Assembly: GCF_000002985.6 (NCBI RefSeq)
Contig: NC_003279.8
Span: forward strand, 1,240,001 to 1,304,000
DNA: 64,000 nt
Origin: Caenorhabditis elegans
Taxonomy: Eukaryota > Nematoda > Chromadorea > Rhabditida > Rhabditidae
Direction of reading: 5' to 3'
The number at the start of each line of letters is the position of its first letter. Positions within the stretch are counted from its first letter, which is position 1. Of this stretch, positions 33,556 to 45,100 are shown piece after piece. The notes beneath the pieces are model-generated. The model saw nothing but the letters and a program-made list of their open reading frames with translations, was not told the DNA's origin and ran no database searches. The translations under genes and the position numbers were made by a program.

Positions 33556-33963
33556 CTACAAATATAGTTTGACAATTACTGAAAGGAAAGGATTTTAAAC
33601 ATATTAAATAAAAATTTAGAATTAAAAAATTTCAAAAATTTTGGAAATTTCGAAAAAAAGTTTCGATTTTCTAAAAAAAAATTTAGAGTCTATAATTATA
33701 ATATATGCTTTAAAATCCTCGAAAACTTGGTACCATGCCAGCTTCATCTACAGTAATCCACAATTCTAACAAAAAAAAAACACAATGGGTGGTGGTTGTT
33801 TTGTCACTCTTTTTCCATCTTTTTCTCTCTAATCGAGAATCCTAAATAAGGGGGGTACTGTAGCCCGTGATTCTCCTACTCCTTCTGCTGAATTGATCGA
33901 TTTATCGAAACACTCGGAAATAGTACATAGAAATGAGAGAGTGCAGAGAAAAGTGAAAGTTTT

Positions 33964-33965
<2 letters not shown>

Positions 33966-34001
<36 letters not shown>
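33966..34001. repeat. (CT)n microsatellite
   Basis: About 18 uninterrupted CT units. Confidence 0.95.
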
Positions 34002-34005
<4 letters not shown>

Positions 34006-35264
34006 GAATGAAATGGTTTTGGGAAGAACAGAAAGAAAGAGATGTATCTTTCTTCTTTCCATACAGTATTTCTCTCGCTACGCATGCATTATTATCTGAC
34101 GCCGTGTGTCGAAAATGACGACGTCCCCCTCTCTCTTCCAATTTCCAAAAGTTTCACCTACCCCCAACTACTATTCGGGGGGACACAAAACTGGAAACCA
34201 GGGGTCATTCTTTAGGGGTTGGCAAGGGAAAACAAGAAACCGGGTTTTTAAACCAAACCGGAATGAGAAAAGTCGAGATAAAGGTAAAAAAGAAATATTC
34301 GCCGAAAAAAATTTCCGAGGTTATTTCAGAGGCGAACGCTGAAGCTTCGAAAAATGTGCTCCAAAAACTGAATGAAGGGCATTAAAGACGGAGTAGCACC
34401 AGTGGGGATTTTGGCTAAATACACTTATAATGATCCCAAATGACCGAAAATCATAATAAAACACTCCAAAAATTTTTAGATTTTTCAAAATTTCCTGTCA
34501 AACTTTGGCAAATTGCCAAAATTTTGGCATGTTTTGACCCCTACAATGTTTTAATATGAAAAATTTGAACAAATTTACAGTATAAAAAATGTAGAAAACA
34601 TTTTTTTTTTGGCCGACTTCCAAAATTATGAGTGGCAACAACTGAGTAATTGTCACTTTTTGACAGTAAACAAAAAAATTTTCAAAAAAATTTTGAAAAG
34701 GTTTATTATGATATTCGGCCATTTTGACACCATAGGCGTAGTTTGTACTGGTGCTACTCTAAGTTTTTAAACATGGTGCATCGATCGGTTATCAATTAAT
34801 TCTAACTAGAAGTATATATGTATTCGCTTTCAAAATGTATTGGCATAATTAAAAGGAACCGGTATAAAAACTGCCAAAATTGAATTAAAAACATGGTGCA
34901 TCGAAGTTGCTTATCTTTGCCGGTCCAATGTATGTTGAATACCTAAACAATTATAAAATACCAGTGATATATTGTGAACAAAACGAGGTTTGAGCACCAA
35001 TGTCAAATAGAAAATGGCTCAACTTTGGTGGCTTGTTAGTCGGTTCTCTTAAAATCCACCAATAAAGTGTCAATTTTCAAAAAGTTAGTTAATTTTTTTC
35101 ACAGTTTCATAGTTTAAAATTTGTTGATATCAGAAAATCGAAGCAAGATGTCTAAAGTTGAATAAAAACATGGTGCATCGATAAGAAGTGTCATAACTTT
35201 GGCCAAATACTTGGACACTCATTTTTTACAGTTGAATCACGGGTGAACGATTTTTTTCGATTTT

Positions 35265-35625
35265 TTTTCCGGCAAATCGGCACATCGGCAAATCGGCAAA
35301 CTGCTGTAATTTAAATTTCCGGCAAATCGGCAAATCGGCAAATTGCGCACTTTTTTTTTTGGAAATTTCAGAATTTCAATTTCTAATGGCAAAATCAAAC
35401 ACGTCCTGTGAATGTCCCTACATCTGTATTCAAAAGTAAGCAAATTCTATGAAAATATGTTGAAAAAACGGAAAAAATTCAAAAAAAAACACAGTTTTAT
35501 AAAACGTGTTATAAAATTTAATAATTTCCGGCAAATCGGCAATTTGCCGAAAGTGAGAATTTTCGGCAAATTGGCAAACCGGCTTTTGCCGATTTGCCGA
35601 ACGGCAAATGCCGCCCACCCCTGAG
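35265..35625. repeat. CCGGCAAATCGGCAAATCGG element with inverted ends
   Basis: The left end has CGGCAAATCGGCAAATCGGC, the right end GCCGCCCACCCCTG. The AT-rich middle with GTCCTGTGAATGTCCCTACA is shared with 59330-59440, so the two are full copies of one element. Confidence 0.78.
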
Positions 35626-35659
35626 TTGAACACTCCCTGACATCTTTAAAATTGAACAA

Positions 35660-36600
35660 GATACATACAATCACGGTCATAAAGGTATGGAAAAACGATA
35701 TTATCGTCAATGAAGCTCATTAATGAAACCCTCATAACTCGAAAACTAAAATATATTTTAAAAAGCTGTCAACTTGCAAAATGTTGTCCATGATCTGCTT
35801 TGTTGTTTTTCAAAAATTGTTTTCGAAAAAAGTTTTTATGAAAAACGTTACAGCGGCAGACATCTGACGGGTCAGTTTTTAACATCCAATCAGAAATCGG
35901 CTGAAATTTATCGATATTTTTTTGCACAGAAAAGGTGTTAGTAGCAAAATAATCTACATTACATTCTCTATTGTTTTCTATTAAAAGTTTTGCTCTGACG
36001 CCGGCAGGACAGAAGTTATAAAAGTTTAAACATGTGTCTCATTTGACATGGTTAAGCCCATTTGCTCAAAAAACTGGTTAAATTTTTTCCAAAATAAGGT
36101 TTGAACATATTTTTGGACATGTGTATGTTTTTCATAAATTACAACAGTATTTTAACAGAAAGACAGTGTTCACAAATATTGGAACACCATTTTCATAAGT
36201 ATTCTCAACAATGTCCGAAAACGTGCATGTTTAAACTTTTAAAACTTATTTTCTGCTGGCGTGAGAGCACAATTTTTAATAGCAAACAATAGAGAATGTA
36301 ATGTAGATCATTTTGCTACTGGCATCTTTGTGGTGAAAAAAACATATCCATGAATTTCAGTCGATTTCTGGTTGGGTGTTAAAAAGCGACCCGTCAGATG
36401 TCGGCCGCTGCAACGCTTTTCGTATATTCTTTTGTGAACAACTATTTATAAAAAATAACAGAACAAACCATGGACAACATTTTGCAAGTTGACAGCTTTT
36501 TAAAATATCTTTTAGTTTTAGAGTTATGAGGGTTTCATTAATGACCTTGATTGACGGAAATATCGTTTTTCCATACCTTTAAGACCGTGACTGTATGACT
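35660..36600. repeat. ~940-base palindrome, ACGGTCATAAAGGTATGG family
   Basis: The left arm has CAATCACGGTCATAAAGG, GAAACCCTCATAACTCG, CTGTCAACTTGCAAAATG and GACATCTGACGGGTC. The right arm mirrors all of them, ending CTTTAAGACCGTGACTG. This is the longest palindrome in the window. Confidence 0.88.
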
Positions 36601-36768
36601 GAGAATATGTAAAACATGGTGCATCGACCAAGAGTATCTCACAGAACTTTGTCCGTTTTTAACGTAAATCACCCAAAATCTGCAACAGTTTAATAAAAAA
36701 AACATGGTGCATCGACAAGTTTCCTCTGTTGTCTTTAAAGTTACCTGAACACTGAAAAACTATCTGTA

Positions 36769-37191
36769 ACCAGAATTTTCTCGAAATTTCCAGAAGGTTC
36801 TAGAACAATCCAGAATAATGTTTTCAAAAAATTCAAATTTGAATTCCCGCCAAAATGTTTTCAATAATTAAAATTCGAATTTCCCGCCAAAATATGTACA
36901 GTACTCCTACAGTACCTCTACAGTACTACTACAGTGCCCCGACCATATCCCACTACTAACCACAAACCTATATCTCTTCAAAAGACTAAAACACAATTTT
37001 TCCTAAACTTCAGTAATCCTACCGTACTCCTACAGTACCTCTACAGTACTACTACAGTACCCCGACCATATCCCACTACTAAGCCCAAACTAATATCCCT
37101 CCAACAGCCGCAAACGCCTTGTCTTTGTAAGCTATGACGTTACTACTTAACAAACGGACACTATTTTTTATATATAGGTAATGATGATTAT
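36769..37191 (-). repeat. CTACAGTA element, reversed copy
   Basis: It begins with CCAGAAGGTTCTAGAAC, has two blocks of CTCCTACAGTACCTCTACAG followed by CCCGACCATATCCCACTAC, and ends TATATATAGGTAATGATGAT. It mirrors 1366-2150. Confidence 0.75.
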
Positions 37192-38440
37192 ACTTGGACT
37201 TAATCTATCAGTTGTTTGATGACATTAGGAGCACATAAATTCCAAAATCCCAAGACCAAATCTCATTTCTAATTCTTCAAAATCCTTTTTTTCCTCTCTC
37301 TCACACTATCCCTCTCTTCTCATTAGTTTACTTGCTGTCAAATCCTATGATTATCCGCTCCGGCTCCCTTTTTCTTCGTCTTTTTTTTTCAGTTTTCAGT
37401 CGGCTGGTTGCCATAGAGCACACGTGATAATTCTTCATTTTATTCGTTTTTTTCTGATTTCCATGTTATCACTAATCCGGAGTAGGGTGTGTGAGAATTT
37501 CATGTGATAAAAAATAAATATAGAAAACACTTGATTTCTGGATTTTTTGAAGTTTTACACCGAAGAAATATGCTTCAAAGTCCCTGAAAACCTGCTGAAC
37601 TCATAGAAAACGTTTTTTAGTGTCACAACGTGCTTGTGGGAGGAAAATTTTTGAAGAAGCAGATTCGCAGAGTATCTTCCCCAAATTCCATATTTAGTGG
37701 GGTGTCCCCAATTGGAATTTTGCCATTTTGTGGGAGTTTGTAATGAATTTTTAGAAAAAAAAACCCCTAATTTTTAAGAAAAATTCACTATAGAACCAGC
37801 CAAAATCAGTGCAAAAATTTGGAGTCACCACAGGTCCCGGGGATGAAAAATTTTGAAAACCCAAATTCCCGGAAATTGAATGGATTTTGAGCTTTTAATA
37901 AATTGTATAAATTTCACGGATCTGTGCACTCCAAACTCCCGTTCTCCTTGTTTTGTGAGGTCTCTCATGGTTTTTATTATTTTCCACGTGGAGCATCTAG
38001 TCCCTAAACAGCTCACAAATGCCATATATATATAATCCCATCAGAATGTTATAAAAATAAATATCACATGAGATTTTTAATTTTCCGGTCTCCTCCTCAG
38101 ACAACTACAAAATGTCTTATTCCCGGTTTCAATAATAAAAATAATATTCCAGATATTCAAAATTTGTACTTTTTCGTCATATGCATTAGTGGTGTGGTGT
38201 CCCAAACACAATAAAAAATCATATCTGGCCGAAATGTTTTCTAGGCCACGCAGCAAAAAAAAAAACAAAATCCAATTTTGGAATACTATTTTTATGTCCG
38301 CAAAATAGATTAATTTCCTTGAAAATAGTAATCTAGGCCACCACTAGATTTGTAAACTATGTGGGAAGAAAAGATGAACCTCGGCCACCTTGGGAAAACC
38401 TAGGCCGCGGGTCAAAGCAAGGCCTCACTCCTAGACCACA
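37192..38440. other. Gene-free single-copy stretch
   Basis: Pyrimidine-rich runs (TTTTTCCTCTCTCTCACACT) and GCACACGTGATAA near 37420 look promoter-like. No exon was recognised. Confidence 0.3.
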
Positions 38441-38466
38441 TTAAGCTTTAATTTATCGGATTGTCA

Positions 38467-39270
38467 AGGCCTGCTGATAATTTCTAGGCCATCTGATAAT
38501 TTCTAGGCCATCTGAGGATTTCTAGGCCATCTGAGGATTTCTAGGCCATCTGAGGATTTCTAGGATATCTGAGGATTTCTAGGCCATCTGAGGATTTCTA
38601 GGCCACCTGGGGAATTCTAGGCCATCTGAGGATTTCAAGGCCATCTGAAAATTTCTGGGTTATCTGAGGATTTCTAGGCCATTTCATGATTTCTAGGCCA
38701 TTTGAGGATTTCTAGGCCATCTGAGGATTTCTAGGCCACCTGGGGAATTCTAGGCCATCTGAGGATTTCTAGGCCATCTGAGGATTTCTAGGCCATCTGG
38801 GGAATTTTAGGCCATCTGTGGATTTCTAGGCCATCTGAGGATTTCTAGGATATCTGAGGATTTCTAGTCCCACTGAAGATTTCTAGACCACCTGGGGAAT
38901 TCTAGGCCAGCAATGGATTTTTAGGCCATCTGTGGATTTCTAGGCCATCTGAGGATTTCTAGGATATCTGAGGATTTCTAGGCCCACTGAAGATTTCTAG
39001 ACCACCTGGGGAATTCTAGGCCAGCAATGGATTTTTAGGCCTTCAGAGGATTTGTAGGCCCTTTGAGGATTTCTAGGATATCTGAGGATTTCTAGGCCAT
39101 TTGAGGATTTTTTGGCCATCTGAAAATTTCTGTGCTATCTGAGGATTTCTAGACCACCTGGGGATTTCTTGGCCACCTGGGTAATTCTAGGCCATTTGAG
39201 GATTTCTAGGCCAGCAATGGATTTCTAGGCCTTCCGAGGATTTCTATGCCAGCAATGGGTTTCTAGGCCA
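38467..39270. repeat. 19-base minisatellite CTAGGCCATCTGAGGATTT
   Basis: About forty units. A larger block repeats: GGATATCTGAGGATTTCTAG, CCCACTGAAGATTTCTAG, CCACCTGGGGAATTCTAG, GCCAGCAATGGATTTTTAGG occurs at about 38847-38930 and 38962-39045. Confidence 0.92.
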
Positions 39271-39289
39271 CAGGCCAAAAACCTCGAAT

Positions 39290-40750
39290 CTCATGTTTTT
39301 CCTTTCGCAGAAACTCTGATATTTTCCTAATCCAAAAACACTGACTAACACCTCTTTTGGCTCTATAATATCGGATTATCTATCGGAATCTCTGCGTCTC
39401 TTAAGTTCCAACACTATCTCGCCATCTTTCCTTTTTATAATAATATCAATTTTTGAGGGCTTTCAGTGGTGATGATGCACTCGGATAATCCTTTTCCTGC
39501 CGCACGTCGAAAGAAGATTTCCTTTTTTATTTGACTTTTTCTAATTTTATTTCTGGTTTGAAAATTTAACGAAAAATTTACGAGACACCTCGGATTTTGA
39601 AGATCAAAATTCACTGGAAACAAATTCACTGAAAATTGCGTCTTTTTTCCCGGGAATTTGTTTCACACACCGATTATCTCATTCCCAAGAACTTTAGCGA
39701 TTTCAAATGTTGATCTGAGTCTCTAAAATTGACAATAAAACCTTCAAAACCTTTTTTCATATTAGAGAAACTACAGATTCTGAAAACCCGACTTCCGTAG
39801 ACATGGATCCACCAACAATAAAAATCAGAAATCTGTATCTCCAAATATCGCATCCCAGAGAATTGTGAGGCCTCCAACTTTTTTTTCTCAATTATTCAAA
39901 ATTTTAAAAGTATTAAAGTTAAAAAACATTTTTTCAAAAATCGAAAAATTCAAAACTGGCCGAAAAAAAACAGCGAGTCACCACGGAGTGCAATTTCTGG
40001 AAAAACGAATTCTCCAATAAAATTTGACTAATTATTTTTATTCCGTAAATTTGTATCCTCCAATTCTCGAATTTTCCAGATCTAACATTTTTTCGCGTTT
40101 TTTTGGAATCTGTAAAGTTAAAAAAAAAACTAATTTTTCGTTAAAATCTCGGAGATCAATGTCCTACAAATTTTTCATCCCTATAGTTCCGTGAGGTCTC
40201 CTTATTTTTAGCCGTTTTTTCTCGTTTTCAAAACTTTTTAACTGAGAAAATCGGAACATCGGGACTACAAAATAACTAATAATTTGAAAAAAAAAAAGAA
40301 AATAATAGTGAGACACCACGGAATTTAAAATTTGGGGGACGCAAATTCGCGGAAAATTCGTATCCCCTTATACCTAATTCCTATGGCACGTGAGGCCTCC
40401 TGAAAATTTGTTTGTTTTCCTTGTTTTTTTTTGTAAATTTTTTCGGAGAAATCTGCTCCCATATTAAAAATTTGCATATTTGCCGATCAAAAATTGCATT
40501 TCAAAAAAAAAAAAGAGAAGCAGCAGCTTCACAGTTCTGCCGCACTCTTTTTTCTTTTTTTTTCTTTTTTTCATTCCGTTTTTTTTCGATATTTTATGAT
40601 GGAGAGAGAGAGAGTGTGTCAGTCGATTTTTATGCATTCCACATAACATTTTCGGTGGGAAATTTATTTTTGACACCTTTTCTCCGATATCGATTTTTTA
40701 AAGTTTGATTATGCGCCTTTAAAGTTGAAAATTTTAATTTTAAATTTTTT
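39290..40750. other. Gene-free stretch with GTGAGGCCTCC-like words
   Basis: AT-rich sequence in which GTGAGGTCTCC or GTGAGGCCTCC with CACCACGGA recurs (about 39866, 39980, 40190, 40313, 40390), suggesting an old degenerate repeat. It holds a TCTGCGTCTC motif (39391-39400). No exon was recognised. Confidence 0.35.
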
Positions 40751-40752
40751 TT

Positions 40753-40912
40753 CACGTTGATCTACCTTGATCTACAAAAAATGCGGGAGAAAAGACGCAG
40801 AGTTCTCAACTGATTTCGCATAGTTAAGAACGTGCTGACGTCACATTTTTTAGAGAAAAAATTCCCGCATTTTTGGTGATCAAACCGTAATGGGACAGCC
40901 TGACACTACGTG
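40753..40912 (+). repeat. CRE/E-box element copy
   Basis: Forward copy without its left end, followed by GACACTACGTG. Confidence 0.82.
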
Positions 40913-41660
40913 TTGTTCGAAAAATTTGAAAATGGCAAATTTTTTCAGTAATTTTGAAGAAAAACGCGCTCTAATAAAAAATAATAAAAGTATTGTGTAG
41001 TCTACGTGGACCGCAACTAAATAAGAGTAGCTTTTTATGCTCCGCCCCTTTCTTGGCCAAAAAGAAAGTTCGCTTCATATACTCCGGGCAAGATTAATTT
41101 TTTTTGGACATTTTCACAAAAAAATATTTCAAAAATATGTGTGTACTCCTCGTGGAAAAGATTTGTTAAAAACTGTTTAATGAAAAATATTTGAATAATC
41201 GCCGTGTACTCCACGTGGACAATTTTTTTTGGAATTTTTGGTGGTGTCAGAGTGTCTCATTTCGGTTTGATCTACGTAGATCTACAAAACTGCAGGAATT
41301 TAGACGCAGAGTTCTCAACTAATTTCGCATGGTTAATAACGAGCTGACGTCAAATTTTTTTGGGAAAAAAATTCCCGCATATTTTGTAGATCAAATCGTA
41401 ATGGGACAGCCTGACACTACGTGTTTTTCGAAAATTTTGAAAATTTTTTCAGTAATTTTGAAGAAAAACACGCTCAAATAATAAATAAAAAAACTATTGT
41501 GATTAATTTTTTTGGAAATTTTCACAAAAAAATATTTCAAAAATATGTGTGTACTCCTCGTGGAAAAGATTTGTTAAAAACTGTTTAATGAAAAATATTT
41601 GAATAATCGCCGTGTACTCCACGTGGACAATTTTTTTTTGGAATTTTTGATGGAATTTCC
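40913..41660 (+). repeat. Tandem segmental duplication (~480-base spacing) carrying CRE/E-box copies
   Basis: GTGTACTCCTCGTGGAAAAG, AACTGTTTAATGAAAAAT and CGCCGTGTACTCCACGTGG occur at about 41140-41225 and again at 41549-41630, nearly unchanged. CRE/E-box copies follow each (41240-41425, 41680-41860). Confidence 0.7.
41240..41425 (+). repeat. CRE/E-box element copy
   Basis: Forward copy with both ends and the central GAGCTGACGTCA. Confidence 0.82.
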
Positions 41661-41677
41661 CCTTTTCATTAGAGTAA

Positions 41678-41860
41678 TCACGTGGTGTCAGAGTGTCTCA
41701 TTTTGGTTTAATCTACGTTGATCTACAAAAAATGCGGGAATTTAGACGCAGAGTTGTTAACTGATTTTGCATGGTTAAGAACGTGCTGACGTCACATTTT
41801 TTAGGGCAAAAAATTCCCGCATTTTTTCTAGATCAAATCGTAATGGGACAGCCTGACAGT
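41678..41860 (+). repeat. CRE/E-box element copy
   Basis: Forward copy 240 bases upstream of the Rab effector start codon. Confidence 0.82.
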
Positions 41861-42103
41861 AATCGTTGATCTTTTGGTTTTTTTGTTGTCATTTTTGAAA
41901 TCCTAATTCCTGAGAAAAATATTATGTTTTCCTTGAAAATCCCCCAATCAATTCTCAATTCAAAGAACCTTTTCATCTTTCAATTACGCACATCCGATAG
42001 ATTTCAAAAGACCGGAAGTTTTCCTTTATTTTTGACCAATGACTACTATAAAATTTCTCTTAATTTTTGAAAAAAAACGTTTTTTTCGTTAAAATTTCAG
42101 AAT

Positions 42104-45100
42104 ATGGAAAATAGCACACTTGATGCATTGAACAACTCGATAAAAGAGCTCAGCATCGAAGAGCAACGAGCGATTCGGAGTGTTTTGGAGAAGGATCTGG
42201 AATTTCAGCAATCCGAGCAGAATCGAATAAGGTAGGTGAAATTATCTAAGTTCTCAAAACTTTAAAAATCAATACGGGATTTTTGGATTATCGGAAAATT
42301 TCTGAAATTTCCAAAAAATCAATATTTTATCGATTTTCTGTATTTACCGACGCGCGGGGATCACTTTGTAAACGCACGTGGCGTCAAGCTGTCCCAATTA
42401 CGATTTGATCTACAAAAAATGCGGGATTTTTTTGCTCAAAAAATGTGACGTCAGTACGTTCTTAGCCATGCGAACACGTGTAGTCAGAAAGTCCCATTTC
42501 GTTTTGATCTTCGAAAAATGCGGGAATTGAGACGCAAGCATCTAAACTGATTTTGCATGGTTAAGAGCGTGCTGACGTCACAACTTTTCTGGAAAAATAT
42601 TCCCGCATTTTTTGTAGATCAACTTAGATCAATCCAAAATGACTCTGACACCACATGTAAACGTCGATCATTGATTATTTATTGATTTTTTTTCCAGAAG
42701 CCTATCCACGTGCGTTGCTATCAAAAAAACAAGCCTGCAAGAGAAACGCCGAGCAAGTTCCGTCGCCGGCTCGGAATCTTCGGAAAGTGGACTCTCGTCG
42801 CCGGGAAATGTGTCGCATGGGTAATTGAGTCATTTGATTTGGGGAGGGAAAATCGATAGTTGTAAAAAATCAATAAAGAATTGATTTTTTGAAAACTTGC
42901 AGTTCGAAGAAAAATTTGTGTGGAAAACGATAATTTATGGCGAATAAAATTGTTTTTTTTTGAAAATTTACCAATTATCGATTTTTTTGAAGTCAATGAG
43001 CAAAATTAAAAGAATTTATCGATTTTCAAATGAAAAATTGAATAACGTTTGTAAAAATGTTGATCATTGGTTTTTTTCTTAATAAAATTCGATATATAAT
43101 TTTTTTTGAAAAGCCACGGTGTTCTATCTAGCCTTCCTCAAAAAACAATTTCGCGCTCCATTGACAATCGCCTGCCGGAAAGTCGTGTACTCCACACGGA
43201 AAAATACATTTAGTTTTACAACTAAAATCGAGCCGCGACGCGACACGCAACGCGCCGTAAATCTACACCAGATATGGCCGAGCTAAAATGGCCTAGTTCG
43301 GCAAACTCTTCCATTTCAATTTATGAGGGAAGCCAGAACCGCGTGAAAAGCGGGTATCGATTTGAAAAAAAAGTTTTTTAAAGAAATCACTAACGTATCG
43401 ATTTTTTTTAGAATTTTAACATTTCTGAATGTTTTTAGAATTTTAAATTTTCTAAAAATTTTAAAATTCATTGGCTTTTTAAAATAAAAATTCAAAATAG
43501 ATTTTTGGCAATCTCTAGTATTAACAAAAATCAATAATTTATCGATTTTCAATTAGTCACTTAAAATTCAGTTTGATATTTCAAAAATCAATAAACGGCA
43601 ATTTGTCAGAAACCGATAAATTATCAATACTTCACAATTCAACATTTATCGATTTTCAAATCGATTCAAATTTCCAATAATCAATAATTTATCGATTTTT
43701 TCATAGAAAATCAATAATTTCCAGACGAACTTCCCCGCTTCCAAAATGGAATAATCGCTTGTGCTCCACGTGCCAATGCACATTGGGATACATCCTCAAT
43801 AGTGGGACAAAGTGCAAAAAATGCTCTTCGGTAATTATTTGGCCGAGAAAAACTCTTTTATCAATGCTTCTCTAGGCCACAGCTAAAAAAAAATTTCCAG
43901 CACATCTGTGACAAATGCGCTCACTCGGTCTCTAGTGGAAGTGCACAAAATCCACAGAAATATAGCCTCTGCACAGTTTGCTATAGTGAGCGGTATGTAT
44001 GTGAAAACCTAAAAACGGAAAATTCAATAAAAAATAAATAAAAATTCGGTTAAAAACCCACGTTTCTATTTCTCCCGAAAAAATAATCTTCCGATTCCCG
44101 ATAACCAAGAAAGGGGCGTGGCCTAAAATGTCAAGTTTTTCAGAGAACTATCCGCCGCAAAAAATGAGTGGGTTCAAGGATCTGATGAAGCCGAAAAGAC
44201 ATCTGAACAGTTGCTAAATGTCATGAAATCTTCGGAAAAACGAAATTCAGTTCAAATTCCCGCCACACCGCCGGCGGTGAAAGGTGGGTGACGTCACATA
44301 GATTATCGATTTTTTGTGACAAAACTCGAAAAATTAATGATTTTTTAGTCCAAAAATCAAAAAATTATCGCTTTTTCTTTCATAAATTATCGATTTTTCT
44401 CTTTGAAAATATCGATTTTAATAAATTATCGATTATTTTGAAAACGATCAATTTTTCAAAAATTTATCGATTTTTCGAAAGTTATCGATTTTTTAAAATT
44501 TATCAAATTTTCATTTAAATTATCGATTTTTCGTATAAATTATCGATTTTTTAAATAAAATTAGTTAAAATTTTCAGGAAAAGCGCCATACAAACGAAAC
44601 CTAACCCTCCCCGCAATCCAAACCAGCTACCTCAGTGTCCCCGACGAAGAGCCCGGCCTAGTCCAATCAGCCGGCGGCAACTCAAATTTCTCTCCAAAAT
44701 TCTGGGGAGGATCTCCGTCGCCGAGAAGTCCGCGATCGTTCTCGTCCGCCAATTCTTGTAGGGGACTTTTTTAGGAGAATAGAAAAAGTATTTGGGATTT
44801 CAGCAAATATCAGCATAAATTCTCCAGCAGCTCCAAATGATTCCCTACGGGCGTTGCATCCAAGGTGGGATTTTGGAAATTTAAAAAAAAAGAAAAAAAA
44901 TTACAGAGAAGCGATTGGAAGTCCGGCGCCAAGGCCAATGTCCAGTACTCCATTGAGCGGAGTTCCAGAAGATTCGGTAAGTGTCAGGCGCGGCCTAGGA
45001 TTTGGGGAAGAGTCACGTCATTCCTCTTCCACGTCCACCAAATTTTGAGAGGTGTTGTGTAATTTCTCTTCCACGAGCGCCTAGATTCGGAAAAAATGAC

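Larger units (their letters stand above)
34770..36715. repeat. Cluster of five ACATGGTGCATCG motifs
   Basis: ACATGGTGCATCGA stands at about 34772, 34890, 35167, 36613 and 36703, each preceded by an A-rich run. Flanks differ, but ATAACTTTG or AACTTTG-like words often follow. Further copies lie at 49606 and 49740. The GCCG array 35265-35625 and a palindrome interrupt the cluster. Confidence 0.65.

Noticed and set aside
38467..39270. Regularly spaced repeats that could suggest a CRISPR array
   Set aside because: Units are 19 bases, head to tail, without unique spacers, in a eukaryotic genome.
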